NCBI RefSeq assembly: GCF_014107495.1
Contig: NZ_CP041969.1
Coordinates: 124,001 to 188,000 of the forward strand
Direction of reading: 5' to 3'
DNA: 64,000 bases
Source: Cohnella cholangitidis
Lineage (GTDB): Bacteria > Bacillota > Bacilli > Paenibacillales > Paenibacillaceae
The notes under the pieces were generated by a model. It was given only the letters and a program-made list of their open reading frames with translations, had not been told where the DNA came from and did no database searches. Both the position numbers and the translations under genes were made by a program. Shown one piece after another: positions 33,929 through 42,230 of this stretch (position 1 is the stretch's first letter; the number at the start of each line of letters is the position of its first letter).

Positions 33929-36372
33929 TTATACTTTTGCTCTTTGCAGGCGTAACGCGTTCAAGACAACGGATACGGAGCTTAACGCCATGGCCGCGCC
34001 GGCCAACCACGGAGCAAGGAACCCGAGCGCCGCGATCGGAATGCCGATGACGTTGTATGCGAGCGCCCAGAACAGGTTTTGCTTCACGTTTAACATCGTT
34101 TTTTGCTCATTGCGATAGCATCGGGAATACTGTTCAAATCTCCGCGCATTAAGGTGACGTCCGCGGCTTCCATGGCCACGTCCGTTCCCGTTCCGATCGC
34201 CATGCCGATATCGGCGGTGGCAAGCGCCGGCGCATCATTGATTCCGTCGCCGACCATAGCGACTTTCTTCCCGCTTTGTTGCAGCTTCTTAACCTCGTTA
34301 GCTTTGCCGTCCGGCAACACTTCCGCAAGCACGTGGTCGATTCCTACTTGGCCGGCGATCGCTTTCGCCGTACGTTCATTGTCGCCGGTCATCATCACGA
34401 CTTGCAGGCCGAGCTGCTTCATTCTGGCGACGGCCAGCTTCGACGTTTCTTTGATCGTATCGGCGACGGCGACCATTCCCGCGTACTGTCCGTTAACCGC
34501 AACTAGCATCGCCGTTTTCCCTACGGACTCCAGGTTGCTCATTTCCTCGAAAGCCTTGTCCGCGTTCACTTGATATTGCGCCATCAATTTCCGCGTACCG
34601 ACGAGCAATTTGTTTCCTTCGACGGTAGCTTCGATACCGTAACCGGGAATCGCTTGGAACGATTCCGTGGACGGAAGCGTGATTCCTTGCTCCACGATAC
34701 CTGCCACGATCGCTTCCGCGAGCGGATGCTCGGAGTTCTTCTCCGCGGCGCCTACCCAGGACAACAGTTGTTCCCGATCATAGCCTTGTTCGATTCGAAC
34801 GTCGGTCAGCTCCGGTTTCCCTTTCGTAACCGTACCGGTTTTATCCAATACGACGGTTTGAACGTGATGAGTCGTTTCCAAATGCTCTCCGCCCTTAAAC
34901 AAAATGCCGAGTTCCGCGGAGCGGCCGGAACCGGCCATGATCGATGTAGGCGTTGCGAGTCCGAGAGCGCACGGGCAAGCAATGACGAGAACCGCGATCG
35001 CTTTCTCCAGCGCTTCCGCGAAAATTCCGGGTTCTACCGCGAAGTACCAGACCAAGAAAGTCAGGACCGCGATCGCGACGACGATCGGAACGAATATTCC
35101 GGAGATGACGTCGGCCACTCGTTGAATCGGTGCTTTGGAGCCTTGCGCTTCCTCGACGACTTTGATGATTTGGGAGAGGGCGGTTTCTTTGCCGACTTTC
35201 GTTGCTTTGACTTTAAGAACTCCGTTTTTATTCAACGTTGCCCCGATCACTTGATCGCCGGCACGCTTATCGACGGGAATGCTTTCCCCGGTCAGCATCG
35301 ACTCATCGACTGCCGAGGTTCCATCGAGTATCTCTCCGTCTACCGGCACTTTTTCGCCGGGTTTGACTAGGAATACGTCCCCGGCAACTACATCTTCGAC
35401 CGGAATGCTGATTTCCTGGCCGTCCCGAATGACGATAGCCGTCTTAGCTTGCAGGCCCATCAATGCCTTAATGGCTTCTGACGAACGGCCCTTCGCAAGC
35501 ATTTCGAATACTTTGCCAAGCAAGATCAACGTAATTAGAACGGAACTCGTCTCGTAATACATTTCGACTTGGTGATGGCCGTGCGCGTTCAACGATTCGA
35601 TCGTTAAGTATAAGCTGTAGAAATACGCGGCCGACGTTCCTAAGGCAACGAGTACGTCCATATTCGCGCTGCCGTTGCGCAATGCTTTATAAGCGCCGAT
35701 GTAGAATCGGCTGCCGATAATGAATTGAACCGGCGTGGCCAGAGCTAATTGAAACCACGGATTCATGAACGTCTCGGGTACCCATATCCACTGAGTAAAG
35801 GAGAAGTGGCCAACCATCGCCCATAGAAGCGGCAAAGAAAGAATCGCCGATACAAGCAATCTCAGTTGAAGCCGACGAACTTCTTTTTTCTTGCGGTCGC
35901 CTGCGCCTTCGTTCGCTTTTTCGCTCTTCGGTTTCGCTTTATAGCCTAATTGTTCGACTTTCTTCATCATGTCCGCCGAACTGACTATCGAAGGGTTGTA
36001 TTCAACGTGCGCGGTTTCGAGCGCCAAATTAACGGAAGCTTTGACTCCGTTTAACTTGTTAAGCCCTTTCTCGATTCTCGTTGCGCATGCTGCGCAGGTC
36101 ATGCCTACGATATCGAAATCAATCGTTTCTTTGACCGTACCGTAACCTAAATCTTGAATTTTCTGCTCCAGTTGCGCCATATTGACTTGCGAAGGATCAA
36201 AGTTTACGGAAGCTTGCTCCATAGCGAAGTTTACGTTTGCTTGTGCGACTCCTTCTATTTTATTTAATCCTTTCTCGATTCGATTGGCGCAAGCCGCGCA
36301 AGTCATACCTGTAATTTGCAACGTAACTTGCTCGGTCGATTGTTCCGATACTGCTTGAGTAGCGCTGCTCAT
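33929..36372 (-). pseudogene. copA: Copper-transporting P1B ATPase CopA, frameshifted near the C-terminus
   Basis: The protein has two N-terminal metal-binding domains ([26 protein letters not shown]), TGES in the actuator, the CPC ion site ([12 protein letters not shown]), [14 protein letters not shown] and [10 protein letters not shown]. The frame stops at 34090 after AMSKKRC, 54 residues too early. The missing end ([19 protein letters not shown], then [15 protein letters not shown]) continues in the next frame to a stop at 33929. Adding one A to the six-A coding run (forward T6 at 34099-34104) repairs it. The lost part holds the YN and MxxSS copper ligands of helices 7 and 8, so the frame as given would not transport Cu(I). 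The start is the ATG at 36372. Confidence 0.85.
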
Positions 36373-36497
36373 GATCCTCACCTTTTCCGTCGGAATTCCT
36401 TATAATTGATATATCACCATCATGCCCCAGTAACGGATTTACATTATGCGACATGATTTCCTATGCTGCATTACTTTCTCATTTAATCGATAACGCA

Positions 36498-36527
36498 ATA
36501 TTACTATACCCCCCTATAGTATGTCAA
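36498..36527 (-). promoter_or_regulatory. copA promoter with CsoR/CstR-type operator
   Basis: The reverse strand has -35 TTGACA (36522-36527) and -10 TAATAT (36498-36503), 18 bases apart. The spacer contains ACTATA-CCCCCC-TATAGT (36503-36520), a dyad around a six-C tract, which is the hallmark of DUF156-repressor sites. The -35 overlaps the stop codon of the upstream gene. The transcript would have a leader of about 115 bases. Confidence 0.75.
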
Positions 36528-37156
36528 GGCGAAAATTTTTTATCCGACAGCTTCCTCAAATCGTCCAATCCGATCCTATTTATGAAACGATTGAACTTTT
36601 CTTTGCCCTTCGAATGAGCCCGATAATGTTGGATAATTCTTTGAATGGCGGGAATGACATCCTCTTCCGCGAGCTTAGTCAGCAATAACTCGGCAAAAAC
36701 CGGCTTAATTCCTTTCACGTCCCCGCCTGCGTACAAGTCGAACGTATCCCGCATCTTCACGACGGAAATCTCTTTCGTTAGCGGCTCGCTCGTTCCGAGC
36801 GCGCATCCGGCATAACCGATCTTAAGCGGAACAGGCACCTCTAGACCGGAAATCGCTTCGTCCAGTCTCCGCGCGAAGGACAATCCCGCTTCTTCCGCTC
36901 CTTTGCAAAAGTTGCAGGCTTGCAAACTCTTCGTCACGAAACCAGTAGGCAACACCCTTAGGCCGCTTTGAATCAGTTCCTGCTGCGCGTCCTGTAATCG
37001 TGCCGTATCTACGGAGACGTATAATTGTTTGAAAGGCGTCATTTCAATCGTAGTGCCGGGTTCGGCGGCGGATCCAATCAGAACGAGCTGCTCGGGACGG
37101 AACAGGGTTCCGCCCGTATTCATTGAAGACGTAACCGCGATTCTGGAATGAGACAT
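36524..37156 (-). CDS. Nitrite/sulfite-reductase-like (NIR_SIR half domain) protein
   Basis: The 210-residue protein resembles one ferredoxin-like and one Fe-S/siroheme-type half of sulfite reductase. Residues about 1-70 form the half domain. Then come LQACNFCKGAEEAGL (C81, C84) and LKIGYAGCALGTSEP (C118), followed by LYAGGDVKGIKP. True enzymes have Cys-x5-Cys and Cys-x3-Cys; here the spacing differs and a fourth cysteine is missing, so activity as a classic siroheme enzyme is doubtful. It is under a C-tract operator and is followed by copA on the same strand. A role in sulfane sulfur or copper stress is plausible. Confidence 0.72.
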   Translation of the reverse strand: MSHSRIAVTSSMNTGGTLFRPEQLVLIGSAAEPGTTIEMTPFKQLYVSVDTARLQDAQQELIQSGLRVLPTGFVTKSLQACNFCKGAEEAGLSFARRLDEAISGLEVPVPLKIGYAGCALGTSEPLTKEISVVKMRDTFDLYAGGDVKGIKPVFAELLLTKLAEEDVIPAIQRIIQHYRAHSKGKEKFNRFINRIGLDDLRKLSDKKFSP

Positions 37157-37190
37157 GCTAGTATCACTTCCTTTTCTTGATTGTTTTTAT

Positions 37191-37218
37191 AGTATACCCC
37201 CCTACCCTATATTGTCAA
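37191..37218 (-). promoter_or_regulatory. Promoter with CsoR/CstR-type C-tract operator
   Basis: The reverse-strand -35 TTGACA (37213-37218) and -10 TATACT (37191-37196) are 16 bases apart, with CCCCCCTACCC filling the spacer on the forward strand. The element matches the one upstream of the DHA2 exporter (14550-14577) at 30 of 31 bases. Confidence 0.75.
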
Positions 37219-37269
37219 CATGATTTTAAGCATATAATTGCCGTTTTATCTAGTAACGCAATATAAGGG

Positions 37270-37590
37270 TTAAAGAATTAGCTGATCTAAGGCACCTGTT
37301 AACGTTTCTTTTGGCACGAACCCCGTCACTTTCCCTACTAACCGGCCTTGCTTGTAAATAAACAATGCAGGCAAGCTCATCACTTCCATTTTTTCCGTCG
37401 CATACGATTCGGAAGCGACATCAACCATAGCTACCGTCAACTTATCGGCATATTTTTGCTCGATATCCTCTAGAATAGGCTTCATTTGTTTGCATAGGGT
37501 GCACCATTCTGCCCAAAACTCCACTAAGACGGCATCCTTTTCGGCTACCGTTTGTTCATAATTTAGATCCGTTAAATGTAAGATCGACAT
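37270..37590 (-). CDS. Thioredoxin-like protein with WCTLC active site
   Basis: The protein has 106 residues from the second ATG of a pair at 37590-37593, after AGGGTGAA. The thioredoxin fold reads VLVEFWAEWCTLCKQMKPIL, with cis-Pro in VMSLPALFIYKQGRLV. The redox motif is CTLC instead of CGPC, which usually raises or shifts the redox potential, so this is probably a specialised thioredoxin. The frame extends upstream to 37722, but that part runs through the operator and has no family match. A C-tract operator precedes it. Confidence 0.85.
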   Translation of the reverse strand: MSILHLTDLNYEQTVAEKDAVLVEFWAEWCTLCKQMKPILEDIEQKYADKLTVAMVDVASESYATEKMEVMSLPALFIYKQGRLVGKVTGFVPKETLTGALDQLIL

Positions 37591-37615
37591 CATTTTCACC
37601 CTAATCTTTCCATTA

Positions 37616-37634
37616 TATACCCCTATAGTGTATA
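37616..37634 (-). promoter_or_regulatory. Candidate CsoR/CstR-type operator of the thioredoxin gene
   Basis: Forward TATACCCCTATAGTGTATA holds a C4 tract between TATA flanks. On the reverse strand the sequence ends in TATAAT (within 37612-37619), a likely -10. It is shorter and less conserved than the other three sites. Confidence 0.55.
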
Positions 37635-37652
37635 CCATATCGATCAATAAAA

Positions 37653-37681
37653 AGCCACCTTCCGCTGAACGGAAGATGGCT
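37653..37681 (-). terminator. Terminator of the multicopper oxidase-ZIP-tatA operon
   Basis: AGCCACCTTCCG (37653-37664) / CGGAAGATGGCT (37670-37681) is followed on the reverse strand by TTTTTATTG. It directly follows the tatA stop and isolates it from the thioredoxin gene. Confidence 0.85.
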
Positions 37682-37687
37682 AATCTC

Positions 37688-37864
37688 TTATTTGTTTTTC
37701 GGTACCGCTTCTTCTCCTTCAACGAGCTCCTTCGTCCCCGATCGGAATTCCCTGAGCGTCGTCCCGATCGCTCTCCCCAGCTGCGGCAGCTTCGCGGGAC
37801 CGAAAATCAGCAACGCGATCAAAACGAGAAGCAAAATCCCCGTCCATCCGATGTTTAAAGGCAT
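37688..37864 (-). CDS. tatA: Sec-independent translocase TatA (58 aa)
   Basis: Too short for a typical ORF cutoff. The 58 residues read as a TatA/E: one N-terminal helix (IGWTGILLLVLIALLIFGPA), the conserved [14 protein letters not shown] hinge with Phe-Gly, and an amphipathic segment TTLREFRSGTKELVEG. The ATG at 37864 follows AGGAGG by seven bases. It is the last gene of an operon with a multicopper oxidase bearing a twin-arginine signal, so it may serve that substrate. TatC is not in this operon; a TatC gene occurs at 57277-58032. Confidence 0.9.
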   Translation of the reverse strand: MPLNIGWTGILLLVLIALLIFGPAKLPQLGRAIGTTLREFRSGTKELVEGEEAVPKNK

Positions 37865-37891
37865 ACGATTACCTCCTCTTCCGCTAACGGA

Positions 37892-39085
37892 TTAAACGCT
37901 CACGAAAAGCGCCGTTACGTACATCAATACGATCCCAAGCGTTAAGCTGGCCAAGTTCGTCCAGGATACCGCGGGCTTACCGTTCTTTGCAGCCTCTTTG
38001 ACGATCATTTTGCCGATAACGTAGATGACTTGAATGATCGCGCCAGCACCGATGCCGAAGAACATCGCCGCTAACGTATCGTTAAAGACGAATCCGCCGA
38101 CCCAAGTTCCGACGATCGCGGGAGCGCCCGCCACGAGCGCTAATGCCAAGAACGTTCTCCACGTCGGGCTATCCTTCAGAAGCGGTGAAGCAATCCCGAC
38201 ACCCTCCGTAATATTGTGCAGCGTGAAGCCGATGATCAAGAACGTTCCAAGAGCCGCTTCCCCGGCCGCGAAAGCAGCGCCTATCGCTAGTCCCTCGCCT
38301 AGATTGTGAAGCCCGATTCCTCCTGAGATTTTGTATGCGACTTGTTTTCCGTTAGAATTGCTTCTCTTCTCGCTAGCCTGATCCAGCGCAAGCAAGAACA
38401 GGAAGCTTAGCAGCGCTCCGAACCAAACGAGGGCCGTTCCATGGAACACTCCCGGCGCTTCGGCTCCGAGTTCCAAGCCTTCTTGCAAGGTGTCCACGAC
38501 AAGGAAGAACAATAATCCTACCGTTAGAGCAAGCACGCCTTGCATTCCTCGATCGGAGAACCTGCGCAGAAACGGGAACCACAATAAACCAAGTCCGATC
38601 GGTACGACACCGACGTAAAATCCGATTAAGGCGTATTGGGCAAAACGGTCCGCGTCAGCTACCGGGGTTAACGCCGCTACGGCCACGTCGCCGGTAAAAA
38701 TGAGCCCGTTCGTCGTAATGAGCTTAATGGAATACGGATCGCCTTCAACCCAGCCGTAAGGAATGGAAATTTCCGTCTGACCGAGACGCCCGATCGTAGA
38801 ACTCGGATGAAAATCCGCGTTCCAGAATGCGTCGTTCACGATTACCTGAGCAATCGTTACCTCCTCCGGTCCGGAGTTCAGCACCTTAACCTTGAACCCT
38901 TCTTCCGTAAGGGTAATCTTCTCCACGTTCAACGCTTCGATCGGAGCAACGGGTTCATCCTTGATCCCCGTTCCTAGGCTAGACAACATATAAATGATAA
39001 CGGCAAGCAATACCAAGGGGATCGCTCCCCACAACCATACCATCCTTGCAGGCTTTGTTTTATGAATCGTCGCTTCTCCCTGCAT
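37892..39085 (-). CDS. ZIP-family metal transporter with an extracytoplasmic insertion domain
   Basis: The protein has 397 residues from the ATG at 39085, after GGGAGGATG. A first helix (about 15-37) is followed by an extracytoplasmic beta domain of roughly 100 residues (ITLTEEGFKVKVLNSGPEEV, YGWVEGDPYSIKLITTNG). Then come seven to eight ZIP helices. The binding helices IV and V carry the classic motifs GLHNLGEGLAIGA and FTLHNITEGVGIA. ZIP proteins import divalent metals such as zinc, iron or manganese. The N-terminal domain is unusual for this family. It lies 20 bases after the multicopper oxidase gene, suggesting that oxidation and transport are linked. Confidence 0.83.
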   Translation of the reverse strand: MQGEATIHKTKPARMVWLWGAIPLVLLAVIIYMLSSLGTGIKDEPVAPIEALNVEKITLTEEGFKVKVLNSGPEEVTIAQVIVNDAFWNADFHPSSTIGRLGQTEISIPYGWVEGDPYSIKLITTNGLIFTGDVAVAALTPVADADRFAQYALIGFYVGVVPIGLGLLWFPFLRRFSDRGMQGVLALTVGLLFFLVVDTLQEGLELGAEAPGVFHGTALVWFGALLSFLFLLALDQASEKRSNSNGKQVAYKISGGIGLHNLGEGLAIGAAFAAGEAALGTFLIIGFTLHNITEGVGIASPLLKDSPTWRTFLALALVAGAPAIVGTWVGGFVFNDTLAAMFFGIGAGAIIQVIYVIGKMIVKEAAKNGKPAVSWTNLASLTLGIVLMYVTALFVSV

Positions 39086-39105
39086 CGGTACATCCTCCCT
39101 TCTTA

Positions 39106-40149
39106 TCATTTGGCTTCGAAGAAGCCCATCCATCCAAGCTCGGCGAATTCGCTTTGATGCGCATGGAACATATATTTACCCGGTTCGGGGAACACGATCT
39201 CCAGAATGCCTCGTTGTCCTTGGCATTGCATAATCGTATCCGTTAGCACAGGCCTCGCGTCAGGATCTGCGCCGACTTCGTAATACTTAAAGAAGTTGGC
39301 ATGCAAATGAAAGGAATTAATCAAGTCGAACTCGGTCAAATTGCTTAAATAAATGCGAACGAGTTCCCCCGCTTTGACTTCGATAGGCCGTGCTTGGAAT
39401 GCGAAAGCATACCCGTTCACCGTGTATATTTCGTTCTCCCCATCCAAATCCAGATCGAAACCGTTCATGACCATGTTAAGCTCTCGCGCCTGAACTCTCG
39501 CTTTCTTCGGATCGATGATGAAGTTGCCGTATAATCCTTTGTGGATATGTTTGGCTAGCGGCGGGATGTGACAATGATAGATATGCAAGCCTGCCGGCCT
39601 CGCTTCGAACTCGTAAGTAAATTCGGAACCGGATTGTACAGGTTCAATACCGTCCATTGACGGAGGGTGAATGCCGTGGAAATGAATCGAGTGAGGATGC
39701 TTGGAGCCGTTCCAGAACTTGACGCGGACGATATCGCCTTCCGTACAGCGAATTGTCGGACCTGGGATCGTCCCGTTATAGGCCCAGCCGGGAAACTTAA
39801 TCCCATTGGCGATCTCCACTTCCGTATCCATGGCGACGATCTCATAATCTCTAACCGTTCGGCCGTCGGCTCGGGTACTGACTTTCCCGTAATCGAACTC
39901 CGTCAACGCTCTTATCGCTGCTTCTAATCCTTTCGTTTTCTTCGTTCCGGGATCGTAGCCATGAGTTATCGTTTGATGCCGCTGGCTTTGCATCGCCGAA
40001 TGGAGCTCGTGCTTATCCATCGCCTTAACCGTCTTGCCAAACCATGTGCTTGGATTTAATAACGCGCCGCCAATGACGCCAAGAGTACCCGCCGCCCCCC
40101 ATTTCAACACTTCTCTTCTGGAAACCGGCTTTTGGGGATCGAATGTCAT
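39106..40149 (-). CDS. Tat-exported two-domain multicopper oxidase
   Basis: The protein has 347 residues from the ATG at 40149, after GGAGGATG. A twin-arginine signal (SRREVLKWGAAGTLGVIGG) starts at residue 10. Copper motifs follow: HSIHFHGIHPP, HIYHCHIPPLAKHIHKG, SFHLHANFFKY and KYMFHAHQSEFAELGWMG, so type 1 and type 2/3 ligands are present in two cupredoxin domains. The type 1 HCH motif has a longer loop than usual. It resembles two-domain laccase- or NirK-like oxidases that act on metals or phenols. The ZIP transporter and TatA genes follow in the same operon. Confidence 0.87.
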   Translation of the reverse strand: MTFDPQKPVSRREVLKWGAAGTLGVIGGALLNPSTWFGKTVKAMDKHELHSAMQSQRHQTITHGYDPGTKKTKGLEAAIRALTEFDYGKVSTRADGRTVRDYEIVAMDTEVEIANGIKFPGWAYNGTIPGPTIRCTEGDIVRVKFWNGSKHPHSIHFHGIHPPSMDGIEPVQSGSEFTYEFEARPAGLHIYHCHIPPLAKHIHKGLYGNFIIDPKKARVQARELNMVMNGFDLDLDGENEIYTVNGYAFAFQARPIEVKAGELVRIYLSNLTEFDLINSFHLHANFFKYYEVGADPDARPVLTDTIMQCQGQRGILEIVFPEPGKYMFHAHQSEFAELGWMGFFEAK

Positions 40150-40500
40150 TCCGAGCATCCTCCATTCTTTTCTTAGGGCAAGTAATTTTACCTAATGCAA
40201 CTTATTTGATAAAAAAATATATTATGGATGCGGGACAAAATGTTGCACAAGGGAAAATTCTGAAGTAACTTAACTATATTCCCTTTGACTAAATTTGTAA
40301 ACCATATTTCTTATGAGTTCGCAACCGACAAAAAAAGCCCGCGACTACCGCGCAGCGACAGCTCCTTTGCCTTCCGCAACCGAACCGATGAAGCGAAATA
40401 AAGCGCGAAATCCCCATTCTTTCCTTGAAAATTCGTGTAAAATGATAAGGACTGTACCATAAGCGATTAACTATCGTTCTATTCTTGAGGAGGAGTTAAA
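40150..40500. other. Intergenic region between the multicopper oxidase and rhomboid genes
   Basis: This 351-base gap holds the divergent promoters. It is AT-rich on the left. A CCCGCG/CGCG element with AAAAAAA beside it (40333-40359) can form only a weak hairpin with a T tract on the reverse strand. I see no gene, although a short reverse-strand peptide of about 40 codons can be read through 40311-40434 with no family match. AGGAGGAG precedes the rhomboid start. Confidence 0.5.
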
Positions 40501-41139
40501 ATGATGTTTCTAAGGTACGAAAATTTCCGGAGCTACCTCCAGCTTTATCCGATAACGACAATCATTCTGGCCGTCAATCTCATCGTTTTTTTGTTGGACT
40601 TTCTTGTTCTCGATAGGCGGCTTACGATCTGGGGGGCGTTCTACCAAGAACCGGTATTAGATCGCTACGGGCTAAGCGAACCGTATCGGTATTTGTCCTC
40701 TATTATTCTTCATGCGGGCTGGGACCATCTGTTGTTCAATTGTTTCTCGACCTTGGTATTCGCTCCGCCTCTGGAGAGAATGCTGGGACATTTGCGTTAT
40801 TTGCTTTTCTATTTGGCGGCGGGAGTAGCTGGCAACGCGTTAAGCGCTGCCATCCACGCGGGTACCGAGTATGGCTCGGTCGGTGCTTCGGGGGCTATTT
40901 ACGGAGTATTCGGGGCGTATTTATTCCTTGCCGTATTCAGAAAAAACGATTTAGACGAAGCCACTCGAAAGACGATATACGGCACATTGGCTTTCGGTCT
41001 GATCTATTCCGTGTTATCCCCCGCCATTAACGTCTGGGCTCACGTCGGAGGCGGCGCGGCCGGGTTTGCGATGATGGGCGTCTTTCTCATTTTACGATCA
41101 AAACGGGGATCCGCGCTTGTTGAACGACGTGATGACTAA
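40501..41139 (+). CDS. Rhomboid-family intramembrane serine protease
   Basis: The 212-residue protein has six helices. The catalytic Gly-x-Ser-Gly is in YGSVGASGAIYGVFGAYLFL, and the partner histidine is in INVWAHVGGGAAGFAMMG. An HxxxN-like pattern occurs in HAGWDHLLFNCFSTLVF. It cleaves transmembrane proteins within the bilayer; targets are unknown. GGAGGAG precedes the start. Its last 53 bases overlap the C-terminal end of the convergent UspA gene. Confidence 0.88.
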   Translation: MMFLRYENFRSYLQLYPITTIILAVNLIVFLLDFLVLDRRLTIWGAFYQEPVLDRYGLSEPYRYLSSIILHAGWDHLLFNCFSTLVFAPPLERMLGHLRYLLFYLAAGVAGNALSAAIHAGTEYGSVGASGAIYGVFGAYLFLAVFRKNDLDEATRKTIYGTLAFGLIYSVLSPAINVWAHVGGGAAGFAMMGVFLILRSKRGSALVERRDD

Positions 41140-41518
41140 CGCTGCCTAGCATCCATTCTTTCAAAGCTCCCAATCCGCGGTTGCCCATCACGATCAAGTC
41201 GCATGCGTGATCGTTCGCGTAATCCAAAATCGCCGTTGCCGGATGACCCTTCAATACCGCAACGTTCGCATAGGGTAAACCTTCGATTTGCCCCGTTGCC
41301 TGTTGAACGAGCGCATCCTCGTACTCTTTCCATTTTTCCTGATAGCTTTCCGGTAACACGAGTCCGTAGGATGCGATCGTGTATGCGGGACGGCTTGCGA
41401 CATGCGCAACCGACAGTCTGCACGCTTGTTGGTTTTCGGCGATTTTGACCGCATGGGACAATGCTTTGACGGAAGCTTCGGAACCGTCGTAAGCGGCTAA
41501 AATATGATGATATTTCAT
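41087..41518 (-). CDS. Universal stress protein UspA family
   Basis: The 143-residue protein has the Usp fold: HHILAAYDGSEASVKALSHA at the start and DLIVMGNRGLGALKEWMLGS with VSHHVVQQARIPVLIV at the end. The G-x2-G-x9-G-(S/T) nucleotide motif (GNRGLGALKEWMLGSVS) indicates an ATP-binding class. Its 3' end overlaps the rhomboid gene on the other strand by 53 bases, an uncommon overlap of two convergent coding ends. Confidence 0.9.
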   Translation of the reverse strand: MKYHHILAAYDGSEASVKALSHAVKIAENQQACRLSVAHVASRPAYTIASYGLVLPESYQEKWKEYEDALVQQATGQIEGLPYANVAVLKGHPATAILDYANDHACDLIVMGNRGLGALKEWMLGSVSHHVVQQARIPVLIVK

Positions 41519-41550
41519 GGCAATTCCTCCTAGTGTCGGCTGTGATTAGT

Positions 41551-42045
41551 TTATGTCAATTCCAGCATGATTTCTTCTTCCTCTTGAAAACGGTTTTTAA
41601 GTATCGCATAGGCTTGTATCAAATAAGAGGTCATCCTGCAGGCCTCGTCTTGTTTAATGGGGAAGGTCGCCTTTTCAAGGGTTTGAACGAAAGCTTGAAT
41701 GGATCTTTCGGCTAGCTCATATTCTTGGTCCATCAAGGAATATAGATCGGGTTCCGCGCCCAGTAACCATGCGGCATGAGGAAACAACTCGGATTTCTCC
41801 CATAACGTGTGGTCATTCCAATCTTTAATGAAATGCTTCACATGTTCGTTTAACGCGATGATTTCACGATTCAAGAGCGATTCTTCTTTGCCCTTTCTTA
41901 CCAAGCACGCTTGCTCGAAGATGTCCTGAAGCTCCTCTTTCAGCAAGCCATGCTCATGCTTTGCCCTATTAATAGAACATTCGAGCACCCTATCGCGGAT
42001 ATCGGTTACGGCTATGTCGGTCTCCATCGGGACGAATGACTTCAC
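41551..42045 (-). CDS. Hemerythrin-like helical protein
   Basis: The 164-residue all-helical protein has metal-ligand-like residues in hemerythrin order: KHEHGLLKEELQDIF, EHVKHFIKDWNDHTLWEKSE followed by LFPHAAWLLG, and a C-terminal EEEEIM. The His/Glu spacing fits an atypical hemerythrin or di-iron helical bundle, but it is not a close match to the HHE signature, so oxygen or iron binding is inferred. It shares the strand of the Usp gene, which lies 32 bases downstream, and may be co-transcribed with it. Confidence 0.6.
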   Translation of the reverse strand: MKSFVPMETDIAVTDIRDRVLECSINRAKHEHGLLKEELQDIFEQACLVRKGKEESLLNREIIALNEHVKHFIKDWNDHTLWEKSELFPHAAWLLGAEPDLYSLMDQEYELAERSIQAFVQTLEKATFPIKQDEACRMTSYLIQAYAILKNRFQEEEEIMLELT

Positions 42046-42166
42046 ATCAGATCACTCCTATACCTGTATTGTGAATTCAGTGTAACTCTCGGATTCCGAT
42101 TATTGTGTGAAAAAAATCACGATGTAACAAACTGCTCATAACTTTAATGAGAATTAGTGAACTTAA

Positions 42167-42217
42167 AAGGGAGCCGCGTCCGAAGATCGATCACCTTCTT
42201 CGTACACCGGCTCCCTT
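42167..42217 (-). terminator. Terminator after the sulfurtransferase gene
   Basis: A ten-bp outer stem, AAGGGAGCCG (42167-42176) / CGGCTCCCTT (42208-42217), and an inner CGAAGA/TCTTCG pair end in TTTTAAG on the reverse strand. It follows the sulfurtransferase gene by 14 bases. Confidence 0.8.
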
Positions 42218-42230
42218 ATGCGGGCTACAC

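Noticed and set aside
34570..35370. A 266-codon + strand frame inside copA
   Set aside because: It is antisense to the conserved copA core, has no family match and no Shine-Dalgarno; long shadow frames are common in this base composition.
40311..40434. Short reverse-strand frame of about 40 codons (start MGISRFISLHRF)
   Set aside because: It has an AAGGAAAG-like site but a random Arg/Cys-rich composition and no conserved pattern; it is more likely promoter region.
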